Positions 1-7,927 of a stretch of DNA of 64,000 nucleotides are shown here, in pieces. Position numbers and translations under genes: made by a program. Every line of letters starts with the position of its first letter. Position 1 is the stretch's first letter. Under the pieces are notes generated by a model. That model had not been told where the DNA came from, searched no databases, and saw nothing but the letters and a program-made list of their open reading frames with translations. Source of the stretch: HXMU1420-13 sp024742815 (lineage in GTDB: Bacteria > Bacteroidota > Rhodothermia > Balneolales > Balneolaceae); assembly GCA_024742815.1 (NCBI GenBank), contig JANSXX010000017.1, positions 15,633 through 79,632 on the forward strand, written 5' to 3'.

Positions 1-11
1 ACCAACGAAAC

Positions 12-416
12 TCAGAAACCATAATTTTCGGTTTCTTCATTTACATAATTATTACTCGAACGCTTTTTTATCGCATTCTTCATTGCAAGTATTTTGGCTG
101 ATAATTTTTCTGATTCGGCATATAGCCTTTCAAAAGCTGAACGATCGAGATAGTTATTCTCATGAATCAAAATTAAGCATGCTACAACTTCCATTAATGA
201 CCGATGTGCATACCCTAAAAATCTCTATTGTTCGGGATCAGTTTGAGAAGTTGATCCCTCAGCAATATTTAGTGCAATTGACGTTGAAGCACGACGAATT
301 TGTGAACTTAAATTAAACTGTTCCTCCTTCGGCAAGTCATGGACCAAACTATAAACTTTTTTAGTAAGCTCCTTTGCAAGTTGCCAGATTTCAAGGTTCT
401 CAAATATAAACGCCAT
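12..416 (-). pseudogene. four-helix bundle protein (S23/avd-like family), interrupted by an in-frame amber codon
   Basis: The N-terminal half (from the ATG at 416) begins with the FENLEIWQLAKELTKKVY pattern and continues to SQIRRASTSIALNIAEGS, typical of the small four-helix-bundle family named after 23S rRNA intervening-sequence proteins. Reading meets TAG at 227-225. The same frame, with no shift, then gives RFLGYAHRSL and MEVVACLILIHENNYL, which is the expected next part of the family, through to a stop near 12. The whole would be about 134 residues with one stop codon in the loop before helix 3. This is a nonsense mutation or a sequencing error. The family's biochemical role is not established. 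Confidence 0.8.
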
Positions 417-435
417 TTAAATAGCTCCAATAATA

Positions 436-492
436 CGAACGACCGTAGGTTTCTACAGTCGTTCGTCGTACGTCATTTGTCGTAAATCGTTT
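436..492. repeat. hairpin followed by a 7-base-period GTCGTNN array
   Basis: Positions 436-443 (CGAACGAC) and 445-448 (GTAG) pair with 453-456 (CTAC) and 458-465 (GTCGTTCG), with one mismatch and a GTTT loop. From 458 the sequence continues in 7-base units GTCGTTC, GTCGTAC, GTCATTT, GTCGTAA, ATCGTTT. It lies between sodA and the broken four-helix-bundle gene. There is no T-run, so it does not look like a simple terminator. Confidence 0.7.
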
Positions 493-498
493 ACCGTT

Positions 499-1107
499 TT
501 ACTTCGCAGCGGCGTAGTACTGTCCCACTTTATTCCAATCAACCACATTCCAAAATGCAGAAATGTAATCCGGTCGACGGTTTTGATAGTTTAAGTAATA
601 GGCGTGCTCCCAAACATCTAATCCGAGAATTGGAGTCATACCTTCCATAATTGGGCTATCCTGATTGGCTGTAGAATGAACGTTCAAATTCCCGTCTGCA
701 TCTACACTTAACCATGCCCAGCCAGAACCAAATCGTGTGGCTGCAGCATTAGAAAATGCTTCCTTAAATTGATCGAACGATCCAAAAGTATCGTCGATAG
801 CTTTTGCTAAATCTCCTTCAGGATTTCCGCCACCATTTGGTGAAAGAATTGTCCAGAATAACGAGTGGTTAGCATATCCACCACCATTGTTAATCACAGC
901 TTGCACTTTATCAGTTGGCAATGCAGAGATATTCGATAACACATCTTCAATGTCTTTGTCAGCAAATTCGGTTCCTTCCAATGCTGCATTCACTTTGCTG
1001 GTGTATCCGGCATGATGTTTTGAATGATGAATTTCCATTGTTCGAGCATCAAAATGAGGTTCTAATGCATCGTAATCGTATGGTAAATCTGGTAATGTAT
1101 AAGCCAT
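499..1107 (-). CDS. sodA: superoxide dismutase (Mn/Fe family)
   Basis: This 202-residue enzyme dismutates superoxide to oxygen and hydrogen peroxide in the cytoplasm. The four metal ligands are visible: H27 in MEIHHSKHH, H81 in YANHSLFW, D164 and H168 in DVWEHAYYLNY. The NQDSP stretch around residue 148-152, with Gln preceding the DSPIMEG motif, fits the Mn-type or cambialistic branch rather than a strict Fe enzyme. Length is normal for the family and there is no signal peptide. The gene stands alone, with repeat-bearing spacers on both sides. Confidence 0.97.
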   Translation of the reverse strand: MAYTLPDLPYDYDALEPHFDARTMEIHHSKHHAGYTSKVNAALEGTEFADKDIEDVLSNISALPTDKVQAVINNGGGYANHSLFWTILSPNGGGNPEGDLAKAIDDTFGSFDQFKEAFSNAAATRFGSGWAWLSVDADGNLNVHSTANQDSPIMEGMTPILGLDVWEHAYYLNYQNRRPDYISAFWNVVDWNKVGQYYAAAK

Positions 1108-1281
1108 GATTGTTTTTAAATTTTTTGGTTGATGTATCCAACATTAGCATGAAATTCGAGTGAAAAACTCAGCTCGTTTCCGTTGGACAGCAATTAATTA
1201 ACTCCATTTAAAATAACGAACCGCAGTTAAAAAATCGTTCCACTTCCGATACAAAGAATCTATATCGATGATAGGGAAGAT

Positions 1282-1303
1282 TTGAACAGTTGAACAGTTG
1301 AAC
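1282..1303. repeat. 8-base tandem array TTGAACAG
   Basis: TTGAACAG at 1282-1289 and 1290-1297, then a partial TTGAAC at 1298-1303, in the spacer between sodA and the DUF429 gene. Too short and exact to be coding. Confidence 0.75.
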
Positions 1304-1328
1304 TTTGAATTACGAAGAATGAATTTAT

Positions 1329-1346
1329 GCTCATAGCTCATAGCTA
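1329..1346. repeat. 7-base tandem array GCTCATA
   Basis: GCTCATA at 1329-1335 and 1336-1342 followed by GCTA. The last bases form the TAG stop codon of the DUF429 gene, so the array abuts its 3' end. Confidence 0.65.
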
Positions 1347-2051
1347 AACATAGTGAATCGCTTTTGGCAAGCTTTCGGAATCATGTTCTACTTCAGTGGG
1401 AATGGTTTTAAGCCCTTTTTTCTCGGATTGTTTGGCGTAATATGCTAACACCATAGCATCCACGATATCGTCTTCGCCAACATCAGCACGGCGGTATTCT
1501 TCTTTGATATCACGGAAGAAATCATCGGCAATGGGTTCCTGATCGCGCAGTAACTCTAAGCGATGGCGAATCCCTTTTTTCAAATTCTTTTTCTGAAAAA
1601 TCATCCCTCCGTTTAATTTCTGAAAAAGTAATTCGGGATGGGATTCTAACACTTTTGATTTGAAAGACTCATTTTCTCTGAGTAGAGTATCTATGAGTTT
1701 TATTTTCGGAGTGATATTCCAGGCCTGCAGCGACAGTTTTTTTTCAGTCCACTCAAAGCTAGTCATGTTGGCTTCTGCATAACTCGGAGCTTCCAGCGCT
1801 GGACGAATTGGCGGACTAAAAACCGAAGAAGCATAATCAGCGCCCAGTTCTTTACGGAGCAACCGATCACACTCGCGAGTGTATTCTTCATCTTCCAAAC
1901 CAATGGGCATGTCAATAAAAATACGGTCATACTCTTCAAAAATGGAAGTTAAATCCTCAGTTTTTTCAATTACTTGATACTTTTCTTCTCCCTCGGTAAA
2001 ACTGATGAGGATCCATCCTAATTTACAACCGTCGATACCCGCTGTTTTCAC
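1344..2051 (-). CDS. DUF429 family protein
   Basis: The 235-residue product opens with AGIDGCKLGWILI and carries IFIDMPIGL near residue 47 and SSVFSPPIRPAL near residue 76, the signature blocks of DUF429. The family has an RNase H-like fold with conserved acidic residues (here D7 in GIDG and D48 in FIDMP), so a nuclease-like activity is suspected, but no function is proven. No signal peptide or membrane segment is seen. The neighbours (sodA, aspS) share its strand but are separated by 200 bp or more, so no operon is implied. Confidence 0.85.
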   Translation of the reverse strand: MKTAGIDGCKLGWILISFTEGEEKYQVIEKTEDLTSIFEEYDRIFIDMPIGLEDEEYTRECDRLLRKELGADYASSVFSPPIRPALEAPSYAEANMTSFEWTEKKLSLQAWNITPKIKLIDTLLRENESFKSKVLESHPELLFQKLNGGMIFQKKNLKKGIRHRLELLRDQEPIADDFFRDIKEEYRRADVGEDDIVDAMVLAYYAKQSEKKGLKTIPTEVEHDSESLPKAIHYV

Positions 2052-2090
2052 ATGTACTCCATTTCTTTAGTTTGATGATTCAATGTAAGC

Positions 2091-2157
2091 CACTAAAGCA
2101 CTAAATCTCGAAAATAATTCGATTTTTTCTAGTCACAGAAACACAAAAGCACAGAAA
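2091..2157. repeat. two 8-base-period arrays flanking a short inverted repeat
   Basis: CACTAAAG CACTAAAT at 2091-2106; inverted repeat TCGAA (2108-2112) / TTCGA (2118-2122); CACAGAAA CACAAAAG CACAGAAA at 2134-2157. It lies between aspS and the DUF429 gene and has no coding potential. Confidence 0.7.
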
Positions 2158-2212
2158 ATTTATTTATCTCAACTCATTATCTGTCGAAAGAGCGACTAGC
2201 CAAACAGAATCC

Positions 2213-2240
2213 GTTCGTCTTTCGTCGGTAGTCGTTGGTA
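2213..2240. repeat. second 7-base-period GTCGTNN array
   Basis: GTCTTTC, GTCGGTA, GTCGTTG and GTAATTT follow each other from 2217, preceded by CCGTTC. Period and core match the array at 458-492. It ends about 10 bp from the aspS stop codon. Confidence 0.6.
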
Positions 2241-2250
2241 ATTTCCTAAA

Positions 2251-4023
2251 CTACTTAATAATTCGTTTCAGGCTGATGTGTAACTCATCCAATTGATCTT
2301 TTTCCACCTCAGCAGGTGAATTATCCATCATACTTTGTGCACGCTGATTTTTAGGAAAGGCGATTACATCACGTAAACTTCCTGCGCCGGTCAGCAACAT
2401 TACAATTCGATCTAACCCAAGTGCAATTCCGCCATGTGGAGGTGCGCCGTATTTAAAAGCATCGAGCAAAAATCCGAATTTCTCCTCCGCTTCTTCCTGC
2501 CCGATTCCAAGCAGTTTAAACATTTGTTCTTGCACATTTCGATTATGGATACGAATCGAACCCCCACCAATCTCTGAACCGTTCATCACCAAATCGTAAG
2601 CGCGAGCTTTTACTGCTGCAGGATCAGATTCAAGTTTGTCCATGTCTTCCTCTTTTGGCGAAGTGAACGGATGATGCATCGCATGATATCGTCGACTTTC
2701 TTCATCCCACTCTAACAGTGGGAAATCAGTTACCCAAAGTAGATTAAATGCTTCTTTATTAATCAAACCAAACTCCTCGCCCACCATTAAACGCAGAGCC
2801 CCAAGTTGCTCTAAAACCGATGGTTTTGGTCCTGCCAATAAGAACACGAGATCGCCTGTTTTTGCTCCGGATGCTTCCACCATTTGATCCACAATTTCCG
2901 GAGTAAGGAACTTAGCTACCGAACAAAGCACTCCGCTTTCCTGCATTTTGATGTAAATCAAACCGCCTGCGCCGGTTTCTTTCTTCACACGCTCTGTCCA
3001 ACGGTCGATTGCACCACGTCCCATTTCGCCTTGTCCTGGAATGGTTATCCCTACAACAGCACCGCCATTTTTAACGGTGTTTGAGAATACTTTGAACTCC
3101 GCATCCTTCACAATATCAGAAAAATCCACAAACTCGAGACCAAAACGAGTGTCCGGTTTGTCGGAGCCGTACGTACTCATGGCGTCATCATAAGTCATGC
3201 GGGGAAATGGAGTTTCAATTTCTAACCCGATCGTTTCTTTAAAAATATTCTTGATGAGGCCTTCGTGCATTTCGAAAATGGCTTCCTCATCTACAAAACT
3301 CATTTCCACATCAATCTGTGTAAATTCAGGCTGGCGATCTGCACGTAAATCCTCATCCCGGAAACATTTTGTAATTTGAAAATATCGATCGTATCCCGAA
3401 ACCATCAACAACTGCTTGTAGGTTTGAGGAGATTGAGGCAACGCAAAAAACTTACCCGGATTCACACGACTTGGCACCAAATAGTCGCGCGCGCCTTCCG
3501 GTGTACTTTTCATTAAAACGGGTGTTTCCACTTCGGCAAAATCATGCGTATGATAGAATGCGCGCACTGCCTGATACGTTTTTGAACGCAACATCAGCTT
3601 TTCCTGCATCTCCGGTCGGCGAAGATCCAGGTAACGATATCGTAAACGCACTTCTTCGTTAGTAGCGATACCATCTTTTATTTCAAACGGTGGGGTATCT
3701 GCTTCTGAGTAAATCTCGAGCTCAGTTACTTCAATTTCGATTTCTCCGGTAGTTAAATTGGGATTTTTATTCTCATCGCCTCGAGCAATCACTTTTCCTT
3801 TAATGCCAATCACGTACTCTGCGCGTAGTTTTTCTGCTTTGGCATGTAACGTCTCATCCGTTTCTGTAAAAATAATTTGGGTAATACCGTAGCGATCGCG
3901 TAAATCGATAAATATTACACCTCCTAAATCGCGGCGGGGACCAACCCAGCCATTTAGTATTACTTCTTCCCCGATGTTACTGGCAGTAAGCTCGCCACAA
4001 GTATGTGTTCTTTTAAAAGTCAT
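2251..4023 (-). CDS. aspS: aspartyl-tRNA synthetase (bacterial type)
   Basis: The 590-residue class II synthetase charges tRNA-Asp. The N-terminal OB-fold anticodon-binding domain (about residues 1-110, GELTASNIGEEVILNGWVG) is followed by the catalytic core with motif 2 around FRDEDLRADRQPEFTQID (about 218-235), the bacterial GAD insertion (about 290-415), and motif 3 GIALGLDRIVMLL near 535. The GAD insertion and full length mark the bacterial AspRS rather than the archaeal form. It starts at the ATG at 4023, and no partner gene is closely linked. Confidence 0.98.
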   Translation of the reverse strand: MTFKRTHTCGELTASNIGEEVILNGWVGPRRDLGGVIFIDLRDRYGITQIIFTETDETLHAKAEKLRAEYVIGIKGKVIARGDENKNPNLTTGEIEIEVTELEIYSEADTPPFEIKDGIATNEEVRLRYRYLDLRRPEMQEKLMLRSKTYQAVRAFYHTHDFAEVETPVLMKSTPEGARDYLVPSRVNPGKFFALPQSPQTYKQLLMVSGYDRYFQITKCFRDEDLRADRQPEFTQIDVEMSFVDEEAIFEMHEGLIKNIFKETIGLEIETPFPRMTYDDAMSTYGSDKPDTRFGLEFVDFSDIVKDAEFKVFSNTVKNGGAVVGITIPGQGEMGRGAIDRWTERVKKETGAGGLIYIKMQESGVLCSVAKFLTPEIVDQMVEASGAKTGDLVFLLAGPKPSVLEQLGALRLMVGEEFGLINKEAFNLLWVTDFPLLEWDEESRRYHAMHHPFTSPKEEDMDKLESDPAAVKARAYDLVMNGSEIGGGSIRIHNRNVQEQMFKLLGIGQEEAEEKFGFLLDAFKYGAPPHGGIALGLDRIVMLLTGAGSLRDVIAFPKNQRAQSMMDNSPAEVEKDQLDELHISLKRIIK

Positions 4024-4255
4024 GATAAATATTCGATGAATCGTCGAGTGATTAACGATGTTGAAAGGCGCTGAAAATACACAACTATATAACGAATCGC
4101 TTGTTTGAGTGCATTTATACTAAGATTTTTTCCATCTTGTGGTTACAATCACTTTTAGAATGAAATATAATTTTTGTGGCATTCGTCATTTTTTAGCTAC
4201 ATTGATTGTCCATCTACGCAAATTGTAATTCATTTTGAGCCTGGGGAGGTCTCAA

Positions 4256-4894
4256 ATGGGCGCAATCAAAACGATTGTTGCGGACGGCAACGAAATTTTT
4301 CGGCATGGGCTTAGTTCCATCTTACGCGATGCAAACTTTAAAGTGTGCAGCGAAGTAGATAATGGTGCCTTGATTTTAACCGCTTTCGAAAGTGTAAAGC
4401 CGGATTTATGTGTACTCTCGTTCGAGATGCCCGAGATTAATGGGATTCAACTTGCCAATAAAATGATTGCTCGTTTTCCGGAGGCAAAAATATTAATGCT
4501 TACTGACTCCGATGCAGACGAAGTTCTCAATCAATTCTTAGATTCGGGTGCGCAGGGACTTTTATTAAAATCAGCGCATCGTATAGAGCTTATAGATGCA
4601 GCTACAAAAGTAGCCGGTGGCGAAAACTTCTTAGGCAAACAATTCTCCCACATGATGACCCGCGAGTATATGCGCCTAGCTAAAATGCGGAAATCCAAAA
4701 AACATGTCACGGTACGCGAACGCGAGGTATTAGGTCTTTTGGTAGATGGACTCACCAGCACCGAAATTGCTGACAAACTTTTTATTAGCCCACGAACGGT
4801 AGATAAGCATCGTACGAATCTCTTAAAAAAATTAGGGCTGAAGAACACACCTGCTCTCGTTCGATACGCGTTGGAAAACAAACATTTGGTTTGA
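4256..4894 (+). CDS. LuxR-family response regulator with degenerate receiver
   Basis: The ATG at 4256 is preceded by GGGGAGG at 4243-4249 with 6-nt spacing, so it is preferred over the upstream TTG at 4235. The product is 212 residues. A receiver-like domain covers about 1-120 and a LuxR helix-turn-helix about 148-212 (VTVREREVLGLLVDGLTSTE, ISPRTVDKHRTNL). In the receiver the usual phosphoacceptor Asp is Ser55 (VLSFEMPEING where VLLDxxMP is expected), and the acidic pair near the start is D10-G11. The switch Lys (LLLKSA) is kept. It is probably a phosphorylation-independent DNA-binding regulator. No kinase gene is adjacent. Confidence 0.92.
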   Translation: MGAIKTIVADGNEIFRHGLSSILRDANFKVCSEVDNGALILTAFESVKPDLCVLSFEMPEINGIQLANKMIARFPEAKILMLTDSDADEVLNQFLDSGAQGLLLKSAHRIELIDAATKVAGGENFLGKQFSHMMTREYMRLAKMRKSKKHVTVREREVLGLLVDGLTSTEIADKLFISPRTVDKHRTNLLKKLGLKNTPALVRYALENKHLV

Positions 4895-5024
4895 TTTCTC
4901 GTCTTTTCACAACCACTACGTATTTATACGTACATAAATTACATAAAAGCCACCATTGAGCAAGCCGTTTCAATCACTTAGCTTGGAAGTGCAAATGGGG
5001 TAATAGCCGTCTGTAGATGATATT

Positions 5025-5059
5025 AGCCGACCAACATTGAGTTGTGGTCGGCTTTTTTT
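5025..5059 (+). terminator. intrinsic terminator of the LuxR-type gene
   Basis: AGCCGACCA (5025-5033) pairs with TGGTCGGCT (5045-5053), followed by a run of T to 5059. Confidence 0.88.
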
Positions 5060-5091
5060 GTAGATTCATTTTTTTAATGAATTTGATGTAA

Positions 5092-6219
5092 TTGATAAAA
5101 GTATATATCCAGCAATTTTACGAGCTACCAAAATCCACGCTCTTATTATTTGTCATTTTCCTTGTTATCTCTATTTCATTGGTACCTGTTCAGGACTATC
5201 GTGAATATTTAAATCATTGGAATCTGGTTTTGGATGGTGATAATCCATGGAAATATCTCGGTTACAACAAAACTAATACCTACCCACCTGTTCATGCTTT
5301 CTTAGGATATCTCACTTTAATTCATCCGTATCTTCCTCGGCTCATTTCTACTCTATGTGTAATACTTATCTATTTAGTAATTCGTAATTATTCCAAAGAA
5401 AGTAATTACCCGTTAATAAATGTATTGTTTTTATTTAATCCGTTTATTTGGATTTCAGGTTCTGTTATTGGACATAATGATGTACTTGTAGCAACGCTTT
5501 GTCTTTTCTGCTTCTTGTTGTTCAAATCCGGCAGAAAAACATCTTCTTCTGTGCTCCTGGCAATAGCAACCTGTTTAAAGATTTACCCAATTATATTTGT
5601 CCCTTTTTTCTCGATAAGTGAGGGAAAAGTTCAATTCAAATGGGCAATAATCTATCTAGTTTCTTTGCTAACTATTTTAGCCATCAGTTTCTTAATTTGG
5701 GATAGTAATTATTTTTATTCCTTCACTTACAATATCACCAGAGAACCAAAATTTCTTTCCATTTTCCGTACTCTATCTAATTCATATATCGAATTTGATA
5801 CATCGTTCGGAATTGCCCCTTTAACTCTGATCATTTCGTCGCAATTAATAGTATTTATTGCTCATATAAAAAAAATACTTCCTCTAGAAATCTCATTACT
5901 CTTATCACTACTGGGTCTATTAACATTTCATATTGTCGGACATGCACAGTTTTATTATTTCTTGATAGTTTTATCGATTCTAATCTTAGGAAGAGGCAGG
6001 TATTCGAATAAAGTATACCTGAAACAAACCGGAATCATTTTCATTACCTTTTTTTCGGTGATTGTTACAATCGATCATGTACTTACACTTTCAGGCATTA
6101 GTAATTTTCTAATTCGTGAATGGGTAGGGCTACCAATGCTTTTAATTTCAGGAATATTCGGTTATGCAACTTACATGACTTATTATCAAGTATTTAATAA
6201 AAAGCGCCGAGCTAATTAG
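5092..6219 (+). CDS. GT-C-like multi-pass membrane glycosyltransferase (DUF2029/GT87-like)
   Basis: The protein has about 375 residues and roughly ten hydrophobic segments. The first extracytoplasmic loop reads VQDYREYLNHW, then DGDNPWKYLGYNKTNTYPP. An acidic residue soon after helix 1 plus a later TYPP motif is the layout of polyprenyl-phosphate-dependent GT-C enzymes such as GT87. FNPFIWISGSVIGHNDVLVA and ATCLKIYPIIFVPFF resemble later conserved blocks. No ATG is available in frame because an ATG-containing stretch just upstream hits TAA, so TTG at 5092 is the likely start; no clear ribosome binding site is seen. The substrate is unknown. Confidence 0.72.
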   Translation: MIKVYIQQFYELPKSTLLLFVIFLVISISLVPVQDYREYLNHWNLVLDGDNPWKYLGYNKTNTYPPVHAFLGYLTLIHPYLPRLISTLCVILIYLVIRNYSKESNYPLINVLFLFNPFIWISGSVIGHNDVLVATLCLFCFLLFKSGRKTSSSVLLAIATCLKIYPIIFVPFFSISEGKVQFKWAIIYLVSLLTILAISFLIWDSNYFYSFTYNITREPKFLSIFRTLSNSYIEFDTSFGIAPLTLIISSQLIVFIAHIKKILPLEISLLLSLLGLLTFHIVGHAQFYYFLIVLSILILGRGRYSNKVYLKQTGIIFITFFSVIVTIDHVLTLSGISNFLIREWVGLPMLLISGIFGYATYMTYYQVFNKKRRAN

Positions 6220-6283
6220 ACCATTACTTTATAGAGGTTTAATCAAGTTTTATAAATTTTCTGCATTAATAAGCCATCAATCA

Positions 6284-6895
6284 ATGAACAAAATATTTCT
6301 AGTTCTACTCACACTTTCCTATCTGCTAGTATCATGTACACAAACATCAAAGACTGATATCGATGAGAATACCTCCTCCCAATTTGATGATAGTACGCAA
6401 CAATTCTGGAACAACCTTTCATCACATTGCGGCAAAGCTTTTCAAGGCCAATTGGTAACCGATCCCGTAGAAGGGTTTTCTGGCAAGGATTTGGTTATGC
6501 ACGTTCTTTCCTGTGATGACAATCGAATTTTAGTGCCCTTTAATGTTGGGGAAAACCGATCACGTACATGGATTTTCACAAAAAAGAACAATCGAATCGA
6601 ACTAAAACATGATCATCGGATGGAAGATGGGAGCGACGATGAAATCACTATGTATGGCGGTACTTCCACCAATGCAGGAACAGCAAGTATGCAACTTTTC
6701 CCTGCGGATCAGGAAACACAAGATAATATCCCTTATGCCTTTTCGAACGTGTGGTGGGTTACAGTAAACGATAGTGTGTATTCCTACAATCTTCGGCGAA
6801 TCGGTAGATCTAGTGTGTTTACCGTTGAATTCGATTTGACACAAGAGGTAATTACACCCGAAGCTTCGTGGGGATGGGAAAACTTCGGGAAATAA
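6284..6895 (+). CDS. predicted lipoprotein of unknown function
   Basis: The 203-residue product has a lipoprotein signal peptide with the lipobox LLVSC at about residues 14-18, then a Ser/Thr/Asp-rich linker. The globular part has a Cys pair (SSHCGKAFQG and HVLSCDDNRI) and ends EASWGWENFGK. The family is not recognised with confidence. It starts at ATG 6284, 64 bp after the GT-C-like gene, and could be cotranscribed with it. The spacer to the next gene is short (about 70 bp). Confidence 0.75.
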   Translation: MNKIFLVLLTLSYLLVSCTQTSKTDIDENTSSQFDDSTQQFWNNLSSHCGKAFQGQLVTDPVEGFSGKDLVMHVLSCDDNRILVPFNVGENRSRTWIFTKKNNRIELKHDHRMEDGSDDEITMYGGTSTNAGTASMQLFPADQETQDNIPYAFSNVWWVTVNDSVYSYNLRRIGRSSVFTVEFDLTQEVITPEASWGWENFGK

Positions 6896-6964
6896 GCTAG
6901 TCTGACCTAGAGCACCTCTAGCGATAAATACATTATTTTATATTGATTATTGTTAGATTCGTTT

Positions 6965-7927
6965 ATGCGTATTCTATTTATTTTAATACTAGCTTTTCCC
7001 GTTACACTTCAGGCTCAACAAGGTTTTGTGCAGGTCACAACCAATCTTGATAATTTTTATTTGGTCGCTAATCACAATTATGAGGGAGTAAAGCTATATC
7101 AACGAGGCGATAAAATACCGCTCGAAGTTGGGTTTAATCATGTTCGGTTGGTTTGGGAGGGCATGAATGACTTTGAGCAAGTTATTTTGATACAAGAAGA
7201 TCAGGTTTTTGAACTCCGGCCTGTTATCGATTTCCAGAAAAACCCGAAAAAAACATCTCTTGAGGTCATAACCAACTACCGAAATCTCACTATCTATTCT
7301 GATAAAGAATCTGAGATATATATTAATGATACCTTGTTAGGTACCGGATTTGTGCAAGGAATGTTAAACCCGGGTGTGTATCGCTTAAAAATGGTTCACC
7401 CTAATGAAGGCTCACTCGAAAAAGAATTGATAGTTCGCTCTGTAAAACACAATGAAATTTTCAGATTTAATAAAGACCCGGATCAAATCCCTAAAGTAGT
7501 TAAGTTTGTACCTGGTGGTGGCTTCTATGCTAATGGTGAACCCGGAAAAGCAGCATTAACTCTGATGGGCACCTCGATGCTTGTTTTTAATGTATGGGTT
7601 CAAAACAGATCCTACGAAAGGGCCTATAACAGATTCGATGAGCTAGTTGTTAAATACAGAAATGAAAGAAGGCAAGATCGAATTCCAGCTCTTCGAAATG
7701 AAATAAATGCTCAGCTCAAAACACTGGATAATCGTTCACTCAAATTAAATATCTCCTATTTAACCGCTGGTTTATTTTACGCTTACACAACCTTTCGTGG
7801 TTTTAAGAAACCAAAAAATGGATTTGGGTTATTACGTGAAAGTGACAAACAAAATATCAGACTCACCTATCAGGAAAATTTCGGCGTTTCTATTGCCGCA
7901 ATAAAGTATACCAGGAACTTTCGATGA
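6965..7927 (+). CDS. secreted protein with PEGA-like domain
   Basis: The ATG at 6965 starts a clean Sec signal peptide (MRILFILILAFPVTLQAQQG, cut near residue 18). A TTG at 6950 is possible but adds only five residues before the signal peptide. The product is 320 residues. The segment around IYINDTLLGTGFVQGMLNPG resembles PEGA surface domains, which carry a short beta-fold with a Pro-Gly turn. The C-terminal third contains a weakly hydrophobic stretch (KAALTLMGTSMLVFNVWV) and many charged residues. Its stop overlaps the next start by 4 bp, so the two genes are translationally coupled. Confidence 0.75.
   Translation: MRILFILILAFPVTLQAQQGFVQVTTNLDNFYLVANHNYEGVKLYQRGDKIPLEVGFNHVRLVWEGMNDFEQVILIQEDQVFELRPVIDFQKNPKKTSLEVITNYRNLTIYSDKESEIYINDTLLGTGFVQGMLNPGVYRLKMVHPNEGSLEKELIVRSVKHNEIFRFNKDPDQIPKVVKFVPGGGFYANGEPGKAALTLMGTSMLVFNVWVQNRSYERAYNRFDELVVKYRNERRQDRIPALRNEINAQLKTLDNRSLKLNISYLTAGLFYAYTTFRGFKKPKNGFGLLRESDKQNIRLTYQENFGVSIAAIKYTRNFR

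Noticed and set aside
436..2240. CRISPR array
   Set aside because: The repeats are 7-8 bases with no unique spacers of constant length, and no cas gene is seen.
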